Shown here: positions 53,712-63,869 of the stretch, one piece after another
Position numbering within the stretch: the stretch's first letter is position 1
How the letters are laid out: the number at the start of each line of letters is the position of its first letter
Position numbers and translations under genes: made by a program
NCBI GenBank assembly: GCA_963729115.1
Contig: CAVSMR010000014.1
Coordinates: forward strand, 1 to 64,000
Length of the DNA: 64,000 bases
Source: Actinophytocola sp963729115
Lineage (GTDB): Bacteria > Actinomycetota > Actinomycetes > Mycobacteriales > Pseudonocardiaceae
Direction of reading: 5' to 3'
Notes under the pieces: model-generated
The model's input: only the letters and a program-made list of their open reading frames with translations
The model's database searches: none
Told to the model about the DNA's origin: nothing

Positions 53712-55688
53712 ATGAAGCGGTCGCTGGTGCCCGCGCTGGTCCTCGCGTTCGTCGCCGCGCTCGTGGCGCTGCCCGCCGCGGCCGCACCACCCGCCCCGGC
53801 ACCGGCCCCGGCTCGAGGATGCGACCCGATCGCCCCGGTCGAGGGGTGCCTGCTGCCGTTCCCGAACGACTACTTCACGGTGCGGGACCGGTCCACGCCG
53901 ACCGGGCGGCGGGTGAACTTCACGCCGGAGATGATGCCGCGCAACGTCGCGGGCGTCCCGATCGATCCGGCCGAGTGGAACCGCAACGACGGCTTCTCGC
54001 CCGGTTCGATGATGATCGCGGCGGTGCCCGGCATCGACCTCACCCTCACCGGCGCCGCGCAGCTCACCGACATCGGCCGGTCCCTGCGTCGTGACGCGCC
54101 GATCGTGCTGATCGACGCGACCACCGGCAAGCGGCACCCGTACTGGGTCGAGCAGGACCAGCGGGCCACCGACCCGGGCCGCCAGGCGGTGGTCATCCGG
54201 CCGGCACGCAACCTGATCGAGGGCCACCGCTACGTCGTGGGCATGCGCGACCTGATCGACGTGTTCCACCGGCCGATCCCGGCCGGCCCGGCGTTCCAGC
54301 AGATGCTGCGCCCGCGGCCGCCGCAGGACCCGACCCTGGCCGACCGGTGGCGCACGCTGCGCCGGCCGCTGGCCGACCTGCGCCACGCCGGCGTGCGGGT
54401 CGCCGACCTGCACCTCGCGTGGGACTTCACCGTGGCGAGCACGAAGAACCTGACCGGCCGCGCGCTGGCCATGCGCGACGACTCGTTCGCCGCGCTCGGT
54501 GCCGCGCCGCCGAAGGTCACGATCACCAGCGTGCAGAACCCGACGCCGGAGGCCGACCCGGCGTTCGCCCGCAAGGTCGTCGGCACGGTCGAGGTGCCCA
54601 AGTACCTCGACCGCCCGGATGGCGGCCCCGGCTCGCGGATGACGTTCGGGCCGGACGGCCGGCCGGTGGCGAACGGGACCTACCAGGCGACGTTCCAGTG
54701 CAACATCCCGCGCAGCACGGCCAGCTCCGGCGCGGCGCGGCCCCTGCTGTTCGGGCACGGCCTGTTCGGCAACCACACCGTGGTGGACGCCCTCGGCGCG
54801 GTCGCGAACGAGGCCAACTCCGTGCCCTGCGCGGCGAGCTGGCTCGGCATGTCCAGCGAGGACGTCGAGTTCGTGGCGAACATGCTCGGCGACCTGTCCG
54901 GGTTCCCCTCGATTCCGGACCGGATGCAGCAGGCGTACCTGAACATGATGTTCCTCGGTCGCGCCATGATCCATCCGGACGGCCTCGCCGCCATGCCGGA
55001 GTTCGCCGGCCTGCTCGACCGCGGCGCCGGCCTGAGCTACGCGGGCATCAGCCTCGGCGGCATCCAGGGCGGCGCGCTCGCCGGGCTGGCGCAGGACTAC
55101 ACCCGCGCGGTGCTGCTCGTGCCGGCGACCAACTTCTCCACGCTGCTCAACCGGGCCGCGCCGTTCCAGTCGCTGCAACCGGTCCTGGACCAGCACTACC
55201 CGGACCGCCTCGAGCAGCAGGTCGGGTTCGCGCTCCTGCAGATGTTGTGGGACCGCGGCGAGGGCAACGGCTACGCCAACCACGTCACCCACGACCCGCT
55301 CCCCGGCACGCCGGTCAAGCAGGTCCTGCTGCATCAGGCGTTCGGCGACCACCAGGTGTCCAACTTCGCCACCGAGGTCGAGGCGCGCACGCTCGGGTTG
55401 CACGTGGTGCGCCCGGCGCTCGAGCCCGGGCGTGACCCGGCCGTCGAGCCGCAGTGGGGCATTCCCACGGTGCCGGGCTTCCCGTTCCGCGGCTCGGCGC
55501 TCGTGCTGTGGGACAGCGGCTCGCCCCCGCCGCCGCTGGGCAACCTCCCGCCGGTCGCGGGGCACGACCCGCACAACGACACCGCGAACACCCCGGCCGC
55601 GCGGGCGCAGGCCGCCCACTTCCTGGCAACCGGTGAGGTGATCGACGTCTGCGCAGGCGCGCCCTGCGTGGCGATCCCAACGGGCTGA
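53712..55688 (+). CDS. Secreted alpha/beta hydrolase-like protein
   Basis: A 658-residue protein with a signal peptide (LVLAFVAALVALPAAAAPP) and a Pro/Ala-rich linker, then GCDPIAPVEGCLLPFPNDYFTV, which resembles the N-terminal region of bacterial lipases of this type. A GxSxG nucleophile elbow is in YAGISLGGIQGGALAG; PLLFGHGLFGN carries the usual HG oxyanion region, and FGDHQVSNFATEVEAR could provide the late His. Substrate is unknown. GGGGAGAGG precedes the ATG. It is divergent from the PhoD-like gene. No close functional assignment is possible from sequence alone. Confidence 0.78.
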   Translation: MKRSLVPALVLAFVAALVALPAAAAPPAPAPAPARGCDPIAPVEGCLLPFPNDYFTVRDRSTPTGRRVNFTPEMMPRNVAGVPIDPAEWNRNDGFSPGSMMIAAVPGIDLTLTGAAQLTDIGRSLRRDAPIVLIDATTGKRHPYWVEQDQRATDPGRQAVVIRPARNLIEGHRYVVGMRDLIDVFHRPIPAGPAFQQMLRPRPPQDPTLADRWRTLRRPLADLRHAGVRVADLHLAWDFTVASTKNLTGRALAMRDDSFAALGAAPPKVTITSVQNPTPEADPAFARKVVGTVEVPKYLDRPDGGPGSRMTFGPDGRPVANGTYQATFQCNIPRSTASSGAARPLLFGHGLFGNHTVVDALGAVANEANSVPCAASWLGMSSEDVEFVANMLGDLSGFPSIPDRMQQAYLNMMFLGRAMIHPDGLAAMPEFAGLLDRGAGLSYAGISLGGIQGGALAGLAQDYTRAVLLVPATNFSTLLNRAAPFQSLQPVLDQHYPDRLEQQVGFALLQMLWDRGEGNGYANHVTHDPLPGTPVKQVLLHQAFGDHQVSNFATEVEARTLGLHVVRPALEPGRDPAVEPQWGIPTVPGFPFRGSALVLWDSGSPPPPLGNLPPVAGHDPHNDTANTPAARAQAAHFLATGEVIDVCAGAPCVAIPTG

Positions 55689-55754
55689 CTGTCGGTGTGC
55701 CCCAATAGGGTGTCGCTCACCCGAGTCTCCACCGCGGAAGGGGCGACGCCCGCG

Positions 55755-56462
55755 ATGACCGAGGTTCTCGAGCTCAGGCAGTACACCTTGCGCCCGGGCA
55801 AGCGAGACGTGTTGATCGACCTGTTCGAGCGCGCGCTGGTCGAGCCGCAGGAGGCGGCCGGCATGCGGCTGTACGGCCAGTTCCGCGACACCGACGACGA
55901 CGACCGGTTCGTGTGGCTGCGCGGCTTCCCCGGCATGGCGGCGAGAGCCGAGGCGCTGGCGGCGTTCTACGGCGGCCCGGTCTGGGGCGAGCACCGCGAC
56001 GCCGCGAACGCCACGATGATCGACTCCGACGACGTCCTGCTGTTGCGCCCGGCGGCCGGGGACACGGGCTTCGACCTGCCCGGCCCGCGGCCGGACGCCG
56101 ACGCCGCCTCCCTGGTCACGGTCACGCTCTACCACCTCCCGCCGGACTCGGGCGACGAGTTCGCGGAGCTGTTCCTGCGCGAGGTGCGCCCGCTGCTCGC
56201 CGACCTGGGCGCGCCGCCGCTCGCGTGCCTGCGCACGGACCCGAGCGAGAACACGTTCCCGGCGCTGCCGTTGCGCGAGGGGGCGAACGTCTTCGCGTGG
56301 GTCGCCGCGTTCGGTGACCAGGACGCGCACCGGGAGCACGTCCGGCTCCTCGGCCGGTCCACGCGCTGGACGCACGACCTGCTGCCGCTGGTCACCAAGC
56401 ACCTCGCGCGCGGCCCGGAGCAGCTCCACCTGGCGCCCACGAGGCGCTCCCTGCTGCGCTGA
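55755..56462 (+). CDS. NIPSNAP-family protein
   Basis: A 235-residue protein with a tandem ferredoxin-like (dimeric alpha/beta barrel) fold. The NIPSNAP start VLELRQYTLRPGKRDVLIDLFE is followed by GQFRDTDDDDRFVWLRGFPGM and the second half VTVTLYHLPPDSGDEFAELF. Function is unknown; some relatives are stress or monooxygenase-like. The ATG at 55755 is preferred to upstream in-frame starts because the family begins there. It follows the hydrolase by 66 bp. Confidence 0.85.
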   Translation: MTEVLELRQYTLRPGKRDVLIDLFERALVEPQEAAGMRLYGQFRDTDDDDRFVWLRGFPGMAARAEALAAFYGGPVWGEHRDAANATMIDSDDVLLLRPAAGDTGFDLPGPRPDADAASLVTVTLYHLPPDSGDEFAELFLREVRPLLADLGAPPLACLRTDPSENTFPALPLREGANVFAWVAAFGDQDAHREHVRLLGRSTRWTHDLLPLVTKHLARGPEQLHLAPTRRSLLR

Positions 56463-56547
56463 CCGGTAGTGACGTCACACCGCTCCCCGTAACACGTGGC
56501 CAGCTCCGCGCGACCCCCTGGACGGTTAGAGCGCAACGGAGGTGGCC

Positions 56548-56772
56548 ATGGAGCCGCAAATGATCTGGGACGTTCCGGTCGTCGATGGACTGGACCGGCA
56601 GCGCAGCTTGGTGGTCACCGTCTCGGACGGGCGGGTCGCCGTGCTGCCGCCGCCGGGGGAGGGCTTCTACCTGCCGCCACAGTCGATCTGGCAGCTACAC
56701 GAGGCGATCCGCTCCGCGGCTCTCGTCGCCGCGGGCATGGCGCCGAGCGAGCCGGTACGCGCCGTGCGCTGA
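56548..56772 (+). CDS. Small conserved-type protein, unknown function
   Basis: A 74-residue ORF with a clear CGGAGG ribosome site 5 nt before ATG 56548. It contains WDVPVVDGLDRQRSLVVTVSDGRVAVLPPPGEGFYLPPQ and a helical C-terminus (WQLHEAIRSAALVAAGM). No family is recognised. Third-position bias supports it. It is convergent with the next gene, 16 bp away. Confidence 0.65.
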   Translation: MEPQMIWDVPVVDGLDRQRSLVVTVSDGRVAVLPPPGEGFYLPPQSIWQLHEAIRSAALVAAGMAPSEPVRAVR

Positions 56773-56788
56773 GGTCCGGCCCACCGAC

Positions 56789-57439
56789 CTAACGGCCGCG
56801 CGACTCGGCGAGCGCGGCCGCCACGCCGACCGCGGCCGCGACCTCCCCGTCCGGCGCGCTGAACTCCGGCCACCGCGGTCGCACCAGGTAGAGCACGCCG
56901 TCGACGACATCGAGCGACTCGGTGTCCGCGGGCACCTCGGCCACCCGCTCGCGGACCGGGTCGGGGATGTCCGCGCCGGCCGCACCGCGGCGGATGCGGC
57001 GCAACCGGCCGCGGTCGAGCCGCAGCTCCAGGGACTCCGCGGGAACGCGCACGAGGTAGCCGGTGTGCCGGCCGGCCGCGCCTTCCGTGCTGGCCTCGAT
57101 GAAGCACGTCACGCCGACCTCGAACCCGTCGTGCCGGCCGAGCGCGAGCACCTCGCCGTGGAACCACGGGGTCGCGGGCAGCTCCCAGCCGTCCGGGAGC
57201 TCCGCGAGGTCGGTCTCGCAGTGACCGTCGTTGCGGTGCGCCCAGTCGGCGAGCGTCACGGCCGCCATCTGGATCCGGTCGGTCTCCCGCCGCTCGTCGG
57301 CCCGGAGCCGGTTCGCGACCACGAGCCCGGCGACCCCACACCCGACCATCACGATCGCCACGATCGGCAAGGGCACGCCGAGGAGCGAGAGCACGAGCGC
57401 CGGCACCACAGCGCTGAGGAACGAGACCAGGTTCGCCAC
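56789..57439 (-). CDS. Membrane-anchored protein, unknown function
   Basis: A 216-residue protein with two N-terminal hydrophobic helices (about 4-21 and 24-44) and a cytoplasmic domain with WAHRNDGHCETDLAELPDGWELPATPWFHGEVLALGRHDG and two Cys (HCETD, VTCFIE). The family is not recognised. The GTG at 57439 gives MANLVSFLS and places the first helix at the N-terminus. A short, self-complementary sequence (57507-57518) lies upstream. Confidence 0.65.
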   Translation of the reverse strand: MANLVSFLSAVVPALVLSLLGVPLPIVAIVMVGCGVAGLVVANRLRADERRETDRIQMAAVTLADWAHRNDGHCETDLAELPDGWELPATPWFHGEVLALGRHDGFEVGVTCFIEASTEGAAGRHTGYLVRVPAESLELRLDRGRLRRIRRGAAGADIPDPVRERVAEVPADTESLDVVDGVLYLVRPRWPEFSAPDGEVAAAVGVAAALAESRGR

Positions 57440-57535
57440 GGCGACTGTTGATACCAGATCAGCGGCGCCCCGGGTACCAGTCGGCGAAAGCGCCTGGTAA
57501 CGGCTCCGCTCCGGAGCGCAGCAATGGGTCGCCGG

Positions 57536-57976
57536 TCAGGAGCGATGCGTCCGGGCGGACGGCCACCCGCCATCATCCGCGAACCGGGTTCCCCAGTAGA
57601 ACGGGTGGAGTTCGCGCAGCGAGCGCGAGGACCATCCGCCCGGCCGGTCGGGGTCCGCCACGGCGACCTGGACGTCAGGCCCCCACAGCGCGAGCCGTTC
57701 CTGGCAGATGCCGCAGGGCGCCAGCACCGAGACGGCACCGTCCTCGTCCCGGCAGACACACACCGACGCGACCACCAGCCGGTTCATCGTGTACGCCTGG
57801 CACAACGCGCCGGCCTCGGCACACAGCGACGCGCCGGAGTTGAGGTTGTCGAGGCCAACGCTGGTGACGATCTCGCCACCGTCGAGGTACACCGCCGCGG
57901 CCACGCCCCATCCGGCGTCCGGCCATCGACTCGCCAACTGGTGCCGGGCAGCGTCCACCAGACCCTGATCGACCAT
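57536..57976 (-). CDS. Cytidine/blasticidin-S deaminase-fold protein
   Basis: A 146-residue zinc deaminase. The Cys-Ala-Glu motif SLCAEAGALCQAY supplies one zinc ligand and the catalytic Glu, and APCGICQERLALWG the paired Cys ligands, the pattern of cytidine and blasticidin-S deaminases. In this family the first ligand is Cys rather than His. Substrate may be cytidine or a nucleoside antibiotic; the sequence alone does not decide. The ATG at 57976 is used; a GTG one codon earlier is possible. Confidence 0.8.
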   Translation of the reverse strand: MVDQGLVDAARHQLASRWPDAGWGVAAAVYLDGGEIVTSVGLDNLNSGASLCAEAGALCQAYTMNRLVVASVCVCRDEDGAVSVLAPCGICQERLALWGPDVQVAVADPDRPGGWSSRSLRELHPFYWGTRFADDGGWPSARTHRS

Positions 57977-58039
57977 CACGCGGCCACGGTAGCCAGCTCG
58001 GTGCGCGTGGTCGCGTCCCGGCCCGCCGTCCCGGGTCGG

Positions 58040-59044
58040 CTATGCCGGGGCGGGCAGGAGGCTGTAGCTGACCGTCCCGTCCGCCAGCCGTAGCCCCAGG
58101 TGCAGCTCCCCCATGGCGGACTGTGCGGTGACGGGCGCCTCGGCGAGCTGGGGGCAGCCCAGATTCCGGACGATCCACGGAGCGTCTTCCACGGTGGACT
58201 GGTTGGCCGACACGAGCTGGTTCTGGGGGGTCTGCTGCCACCAGACGGCCAGCAGGCGCTCGTCCTGAAGCCGGAAACCCGTCGGCCTGCCCCGGGCTTT
58301 CGTGCCCGACGCGCTCAGGGCCAGCGACCCACCGAGGGTGCCGCCACCCGGCGGCTCTGCCCGAAGTTGGACCGCACCGTTGGCGTCGGTGAACACCACG
58401 GCCAGCCTGTCCCCGGCGAACCCGACCGCCGACAGGTCGGCCGGGATGTCCTTGGCCGGGCCGCTGAAGGCCGACCAACCGCCGTTCGGCGCGGTCTGCT
58501 GGATGAGCCACAACTCGTTGGCGGTGTTCGTGTGGAAGAAGGCCTGGCGACCGCCGGTGGTCAGCGCCCACGCGATTGCCCGGACGTTGCTGCCGCCGAA
58601 CCGGCCCGATGCGCCGAGCTCCGGTCCGTCACCGGTGGCCCACAGGTGCCACAGGGCACCGTCGTCGCCCTCGACGAACACCTCCATCCGCCTGTTGGCG
58701 TTGCACCCCACCACCGGGTTGCCGCGGAGCTTCGCGTCCGTGATATCGGTGATCCAGGCGGATCCGTCGTTGTTCTGCCGTTGGCAGACCAGGCGACCAT
58801 CGGGATTGCGGAAGTACACACCGGTGCGGCCGTCGTAGGCACGTGCCGCCACGGGCGCCCCGGCAATCGGCGATTGCAGGTCTTCCCACGCAGCCAGGGA
58901 ACCGTCCATCTCCCGCCACCGGAGGTGGACCGTGTGCGTGGCGCTGCTGTGGATGAACATGCCCACCCGGCCCCAGACACTCTCGACCACGGCGGGTGCC
59001 ACCTGCGTCGCCCCGCCCAGATTCTGCATCGTCAGCTCCGCCAT
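58040..59044 (-). CDS. Lectin-like beta-propeller (PLL/fucolectin type) protein
   Basis: A 334-residue protein built from propeller-like repeats: VHLRWREMDGSLAAWEDLQSP, VYFRNPDGRLVCQRQNNDGSAW, EVFVEGDDGALWHLWATGDG, FFHTNTANELWLIQQTAPNGGWS, and further diverged copies. This pattern is like the PLL and fucose-binding lectin superfamily. There is no signal peptide from the ATG at 59044 (GGGAGGAG about 9 nt upstream). No toxin or enzyme domain is attached. Its use of less biased codons than its neighbours suggests an accessory, possibly transferred gene, but this is a visual impression. Confidence 0.7.
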   Translation of the reverse strand: MAELTMQNLGGATQVAPAVVESVWGRVGMFIHSSATHTVHLRWREMDGSLAAWEDLQSPIAGAPVAARAYDGRTGVYFRNPDGRLVCQRQNNDGSAWITDITDAKLRGNPVVGCNANRRMEVFVEGDDGALWHLWATGDGPELGASGRFGGSNVRAIAWALTTGGRQAFFHTNTANELWLIQQTAPNGGWSAFSGPAKDIPADLSAVGFAGDRLAVVFTDANGAVQLRAEPPGGGTLGGSLALSASGTKARGRPTGFRLQDERLLAVWWQQTPQNQLVSANQSTVEDAPWIVRNLGCPQLAEAPVTAQSAMGELHLGLRLADGTVSYSLLPAPA

Positions 59045-59177
59045 GACACTGGCTCCTCCCGGCTCGGCACCACGCTCCTCTTTGGAGCGGGCGAGACCCG
59101 TCGGAGTCGTGTGGGGTACGGAGTCGGCAGGCCAGACACCTAGCATGCGACGCACGTTTCAGCGCAGGCAACGAAGC

Positions 59178-59194
59178 GTTCCGCTACGCGGAAC
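59178..59194 (-). terminator. Hairpin downstream of ychF
   Basis: GTTCCGC-TAC-GCGGAAC, a perfect 7-bp stem with a 3-nt loop, about 50 bp past the ychF stop in the 200-bp gap before the lectin-like gene. The rest of that gap shows nothing else clear. Confidence 0.45.
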
Positions 59195-59242
59195 ACCACC
59201 TTCGACCACAGCCGCGACTGGCCGAACGCCGAGAGCGGCGGG

Positions 59243-60325
<1,083 letters not shown>

Positions 60326-60556
60326 TGGCGGGAGTCTACGTGCCGCCTCCGGCGTCACCCGAATGCCGGGTAGCGAACGGGCCGTCAGCCGCGACACAGC
60401 CGGGTGGGATGTCCGGCGTGGCGTACCCGCGGAGAGGATTGGCCCATTCGGACGCTAGTCAGCCTCCTGCCGCTCAACAACACTCCGTGACCTCTGGCTT
60501 TGCTTTCCCCACACGCATGCGCGGGCCACGCTCGGGCAGGAGAAAAGGATCATGGG

Positions 60557-63500
60557 ATGACCCAACGTAGCTCGCGCCGCCGGCGCAGAACCGGCCTGGG
60601 CGCGGCCTTACTCGCGGCGGCGGTCGGCGTCGCGCTGGCCGCCGCGCCGTGGAGTGCTGGTGCCGCGCCGTCGGCCCCGGCCGAGCCGGGCATCGGCCTC
60701 GGCAAGCAGGACGTCGAACTCGTCGCCCAGGCGCGGGAGGACGGCAAGGCCACGGTCGAGCTGCAGCTCATCGCGGACGAGGGAGCCGTCGACGACCTCA
60801 CCCGCGCGGGCGCGAAGATCCGCTTCCGCGCCGAGGACCTCGGCTACCTGCGCGTCGAGGTTCCCGTCGGCAAGGCCGAGTCGATCGCGAAGGTGCCCGG
60901 GGTCGAGGGCGCCAACGTCGACCGCACGATCAAGCTCGACGACCCGCGCCCCGAGGGCATCCAGGACCCGTCGCCGCAGCCCGCGCCGGGCGCGAAGACG
61001 CCGCGGGTCAACCCGTACATGCCGACCGGTGACACCGGCGCGGCCCAGTTCGTCGACGACAACCCGCGCTTCGACGGCCGCGGCGTGACCGTCGGCATCG
61101 TCGACTCCGGCGTCGACCTCGCCCACCCGTCGCTGAACACCACGAGCACCGGCGAGCGCAAGATCGTCGACTGGGTCACCGCCACCGACCCGGCGTTCGC
61201 GAACGGGCGCAACAGGGACAACGACCCGACGTGGATCGACATGTCGAGCCCGGCGCCCGGCGAGCCGTCGGGCTACCGCTTCGGCATCTTCGACGAGCGG
61301 GACCCGCGGCTGGGCGGCGAGCTGGGCAACGACGTGAACCGCGACGGCAACCCCGCGGGCAGCATCGGCACGTTCGGCGTGCTGTGGGACCCGGCCACGG
61401 GCACCGTCTGGGTCGACACGAACCAGAACAAGGACTTCGCCGACGACGAGCCGATGACCGACTACAAGGTCGAGCAGGACGTCGGCCGCTTCGGCACGGA
61501 CAACCCGGCCACGCCGGTCACGGAGTCGATGCCGTTCGTCGTGCAGACGAGCCCGTCGACGAACTCGGTCAACATCGGCATCGTCTCCGGTGAGCACGGC
61601 TCGCACGTCGCGGGCATCGTGGCCGGCAACAAGCTGTTCGGCGGCACGATGAACGGTGCCGCGCCCGGCGCGAAGCTCGTCTCGGTCCGCGCCTGCCTGT
61701 TCGTCGCCGGCTGCACCTCGCACGCACTCGACGAGGGCATGATCTACGCGGTCGAGCAGGCCGGCGTCGACGTGATCAACATGTCGATCGGTGGCCTCGA
61801 CCTGGTCAACGAGGGCAACACCGCGCGCGAGCAGCTGTACAACCGGCTCATCGAAGAGCACAACGTGCAGATGTTCATCTCCGCGGGCAACGACGGCACC
61901 GGCGTCAACACGACCAGCCAGCCGTCTCTCGGCAGCAAGGTCATGGGCGTCGGCTCGTACATCACGAAGGCGTCGTGGCAGCGCAACTACGGCTCGAACG
62001 CGGCGCACCAGGAGAACCTGCACCCGTTCTCCGGGCGCGGTCCGCGTGAGGACGGCGGGTTCAAGCCGGACATCATCGCGCCGGGCTCGGCCATCTCGAC
62101 CATCCCGACGTGGATGCCGGGCGGTCCCGTCGCCGGCACCTACGCGCTGCCGCCGGGCTACGCGATGCTGCAGGGCACCTCGATGGCATCCCCGCAGGCG
62201 GCCGGCGCCGCGACGCTGCTCGTCAGCGCCGCGCAGCAGCGGCACGTGCCGCACGACGCGGCGCAGCTGCGCCAGGCGTTCAAGTCCACGGCCCGGTTCA
62301 TCCCGAACTACCAGGCCTACGAGCAGGGCAACGGGCTCATCGACGTGCGGAAGGCGTGGCAAGCGCTCCGGGCGAACATCGCGGTCACCGACATCACGTC
62401 GTCGGTCGCGGTCCACACGGTGCTGTCCGACTTCCTGACCACCCAGGGCCCGGGCGTCGGCACCGGCATCTTCGACCGCGAGGGCGTCGAGCGGGGCGCC
62501 CGCTACACCCGCGAGTACACGTTCAAGCGCACGTCCGGCTCGAACGGGCCGGTGACCTACCAGGTCCGCTGGGTCGGCAACGACGGCACGTTCAGCTCGG
62601 CGAAGTCGATCACGCTGCGCAAGGGCAGCGCGGTCAAGTTCCCGGTCAGCGTCAACCCGCGCTCGAACGGGGTCCACTCCGCGATCCTGAACCTGGACAG
62701 CCCGACGACCACCGGCATCGAGTACCAGACGATGAACACGGTCGTCGCCGCCGAGGACTTCGGCGCGGCGAACGGCTACCAGGTCCGCCACGCCGGCAAG
62801 GTCGACCGCAACGGCACCGCGAGCTACTTCGTGCGGGTGCCGGCCGGCGTGCCCGCGCTGAAGATCGACCTGGAGGGCGGCGGCTCCGCGCCGGGCGCCG
62901 GCCAGATCCGGTTCGTGCGCAACCACCCGTACGGCGTACCGATCGAGGACACCTCGTCGCTGAACTGCTACAACCCGCCGGTGCCGCCGGGCAACGCGTG
63001 CGACGCGGGCAGCCCGACCAGCCGGACGTTCGCCAACCCGCTCGCGGGCGTGTGGGAGATCGTGGTCGAGGCGCGGCGGACCTCGGACACGGCGTCCGCG
63101 CCGTACACGATGACCGCCTCGGTGCTCGGCGCGGCGGTGTCGCCCAACCCGGACACCATCGCGTCCGGCACGGTCGGCACGCCGATCTCGCGGCAGTACA
63201 CCCTGACGAACTCGTTCGGCCCGTTCACCGGCCGCGCCCAGGGCACGAACCTGGGCAGCGCGCACGTCGACCGGCCGTCGATCGGGGAAGGTGACCTGCA
63301 GCGGATCCCGCTCACGGTGACCGCGGGGGCGACCCAGCTGCGGGCGAAGATCGGCAACACGTCCGACCTGGGCGCCGACCTGGACCTGGAGCTGTACAAC
63401 TGCACCAGCGGCACCTGCGTCCTGGCCGGCACCTCCGCGGACGGCGACTCCGAGGAGGAGGTCGCCGTGGCCAACCCGGCGGTCGGCGCGTGGGAGGTCC

Positions 63501-63760
63501 GGGTGGCGGGCTTCGGGGTGCCGGCGGGCACCACGGAGTACGACTACCTGGACGTGTTCTCCGGCTCCTCGTTCGGCACGGTCCAGGTGACCGACGCCGA
63601 CGCCGCGCGCGCGGGCGGTGCGACGTGGACGGTGCCGGCCACCGTGACGCCGCGCGTGGTCCCGGCCGCGGGCCGGGTGCTCTACGGCCGCGTCGTGGTG
63701 GTGACGAACACGAACGCGCTCGTCGGCACCGGCGACGTGATCATCCAGTCGGTCAGCTAG
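60557..63760 (+). CDS. Large secreted subtilisin-family (S8) serine protease
   Basis: A 1067-residue secreted protease. A basic signal peptide ends near APWSAGAA. An N-terminal prodomain (about 35-155) precedes the catalytic domain: VTVGIVDSGVDLAHPS with Asp183, GEHGSHVAGIVAGN with His350, the oxyanion Asn in FISAGNDGTG, and LQGTSMASPQAAGAA with Ser542. The 160-residue stretch between Asp and His is longer than in subtilisin. The C-terminal 450 residues hold beta-rich domains, probably prepeptidase C-terminal and jelly-roll types (LRAKIGNTSDLGADLDLELYN). AAAGGA lies 7 nt before the ATG. A strong terminator follows. Confidence 0.92.
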   Translation: MTQRSSRRRRRTGLGAALLAAAVGVALAAAPWSAGAAPSAPAEPGIGLGKQDVELVAQAREDGKATVELQLIADEGAVDDLTRAGAKIRFRAEDLGYLRVEVPVGKAESIAKVPGVEGANVDRTIKLDDPRPEGIQDPSPQPAPGAKTPRVNPYMPTGDTGAAQFVDDNPRFDGRGVTVGIVDSGVDLAHPSLNTTSTGERKIVDWVTATDPAFANGRNRDNDPTWIDMSSPAPGEPSGYRFGIFDERDPRLGGELGNDVNRDGNPAGSIGTFGVLWDPATGTVWVDTNQNKDFADDEPMTDYKVEQDVGRFGTDNPATPVTESMPFVVQTSPSTNSVNIGIVSGEHGSHVAGIVAGNKLFGGTMNGAAPGAKLVSVRACLFVAGCTSHALDEGMIYAVEQAGVDVINMSIGGLDLVNEGNTAREQLYNRLIEEHNVQMFISAGNDGTGVNTTSQPSLGSKVMGVGSYITKASWQRNYGSNAAHQENLHPFSGRGPREDGGFKPDIIAPGSAISTIPTWMPGGPVAGTYALPPGYAMLQGTSMASPQAAGAATLLVSAAQQRHVPHDAAQLRQAFKSTARFIPNYQAYEQGNGLIDVRKAWQALRANIAVTDITSSVAVHTVLSDFLTTQGPGVGTGIFDREGVERGARYTREYTFKRTSGSNGPVTYQVRWVGNDGTFSSAKSITLRKGSAVKFPVSVNPRSNGVHSAILNLDSPTTTGIEYQTMNTVVAAEDFGAANGYQVRHAGKVDRNGTASYFVRVPAGVPALKIDLEGGGSAPGAGQIRFVRNHPYGVPIEDTSSLNCYNPPVPPGNACDAGSPTSRTFANPLAGVWEIVVEARRTSDTASAPYTMTASVLGAAVSPNPDTIASGTVGTPISRQYTLTNSFGPFTGRAQGTNLGSAHVDRPSIGEGDLQRIPLTVTAGATQLRAKIGNTSDLGADLDLELYNCTSGTCVLAGTSADGDSEEEVAVANPAVGAWEVRVAGFGVPAGTTEYDYLDVFSGSSFGTVQVTDADAARAGGATWTVPATVTPRVVPAAGRVLYGRVVVVTNTNALVGTGDVIIQSVS

Positions 63761-63770
63761 CTCCGGCCGC

Positions 63771-63806
63771 GAGAGGCCGCCCCGGTGCGTTCCGGGGCGG
63801 CCTCTC
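63771..63806 (+). terminator. Strong hairpin after the S8 protease
   Basis: A perfect 15-bp stem, GAGAGGCCGCCCCGG / CCGGGGCGGCCTCTC, with a 6-nt loop, 10 bp past the stop. Confidence 0.85.
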
Positions 63807-63869
63807 CGCGTTCACCGCGGTGTCCGAATCTCGCGAGCCCGCGTGCGTCGGCGCTGGCAGAGTGGACTT

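Noticed and set aside
53094..56429. A minus-strand frame of about 1,100 codons across the hydrolase and NIPSNAP genes
   Set aside because: Same reason: shadow of well-supported plus-strand genes. Only its last part overlaps the shifted PhoD region.
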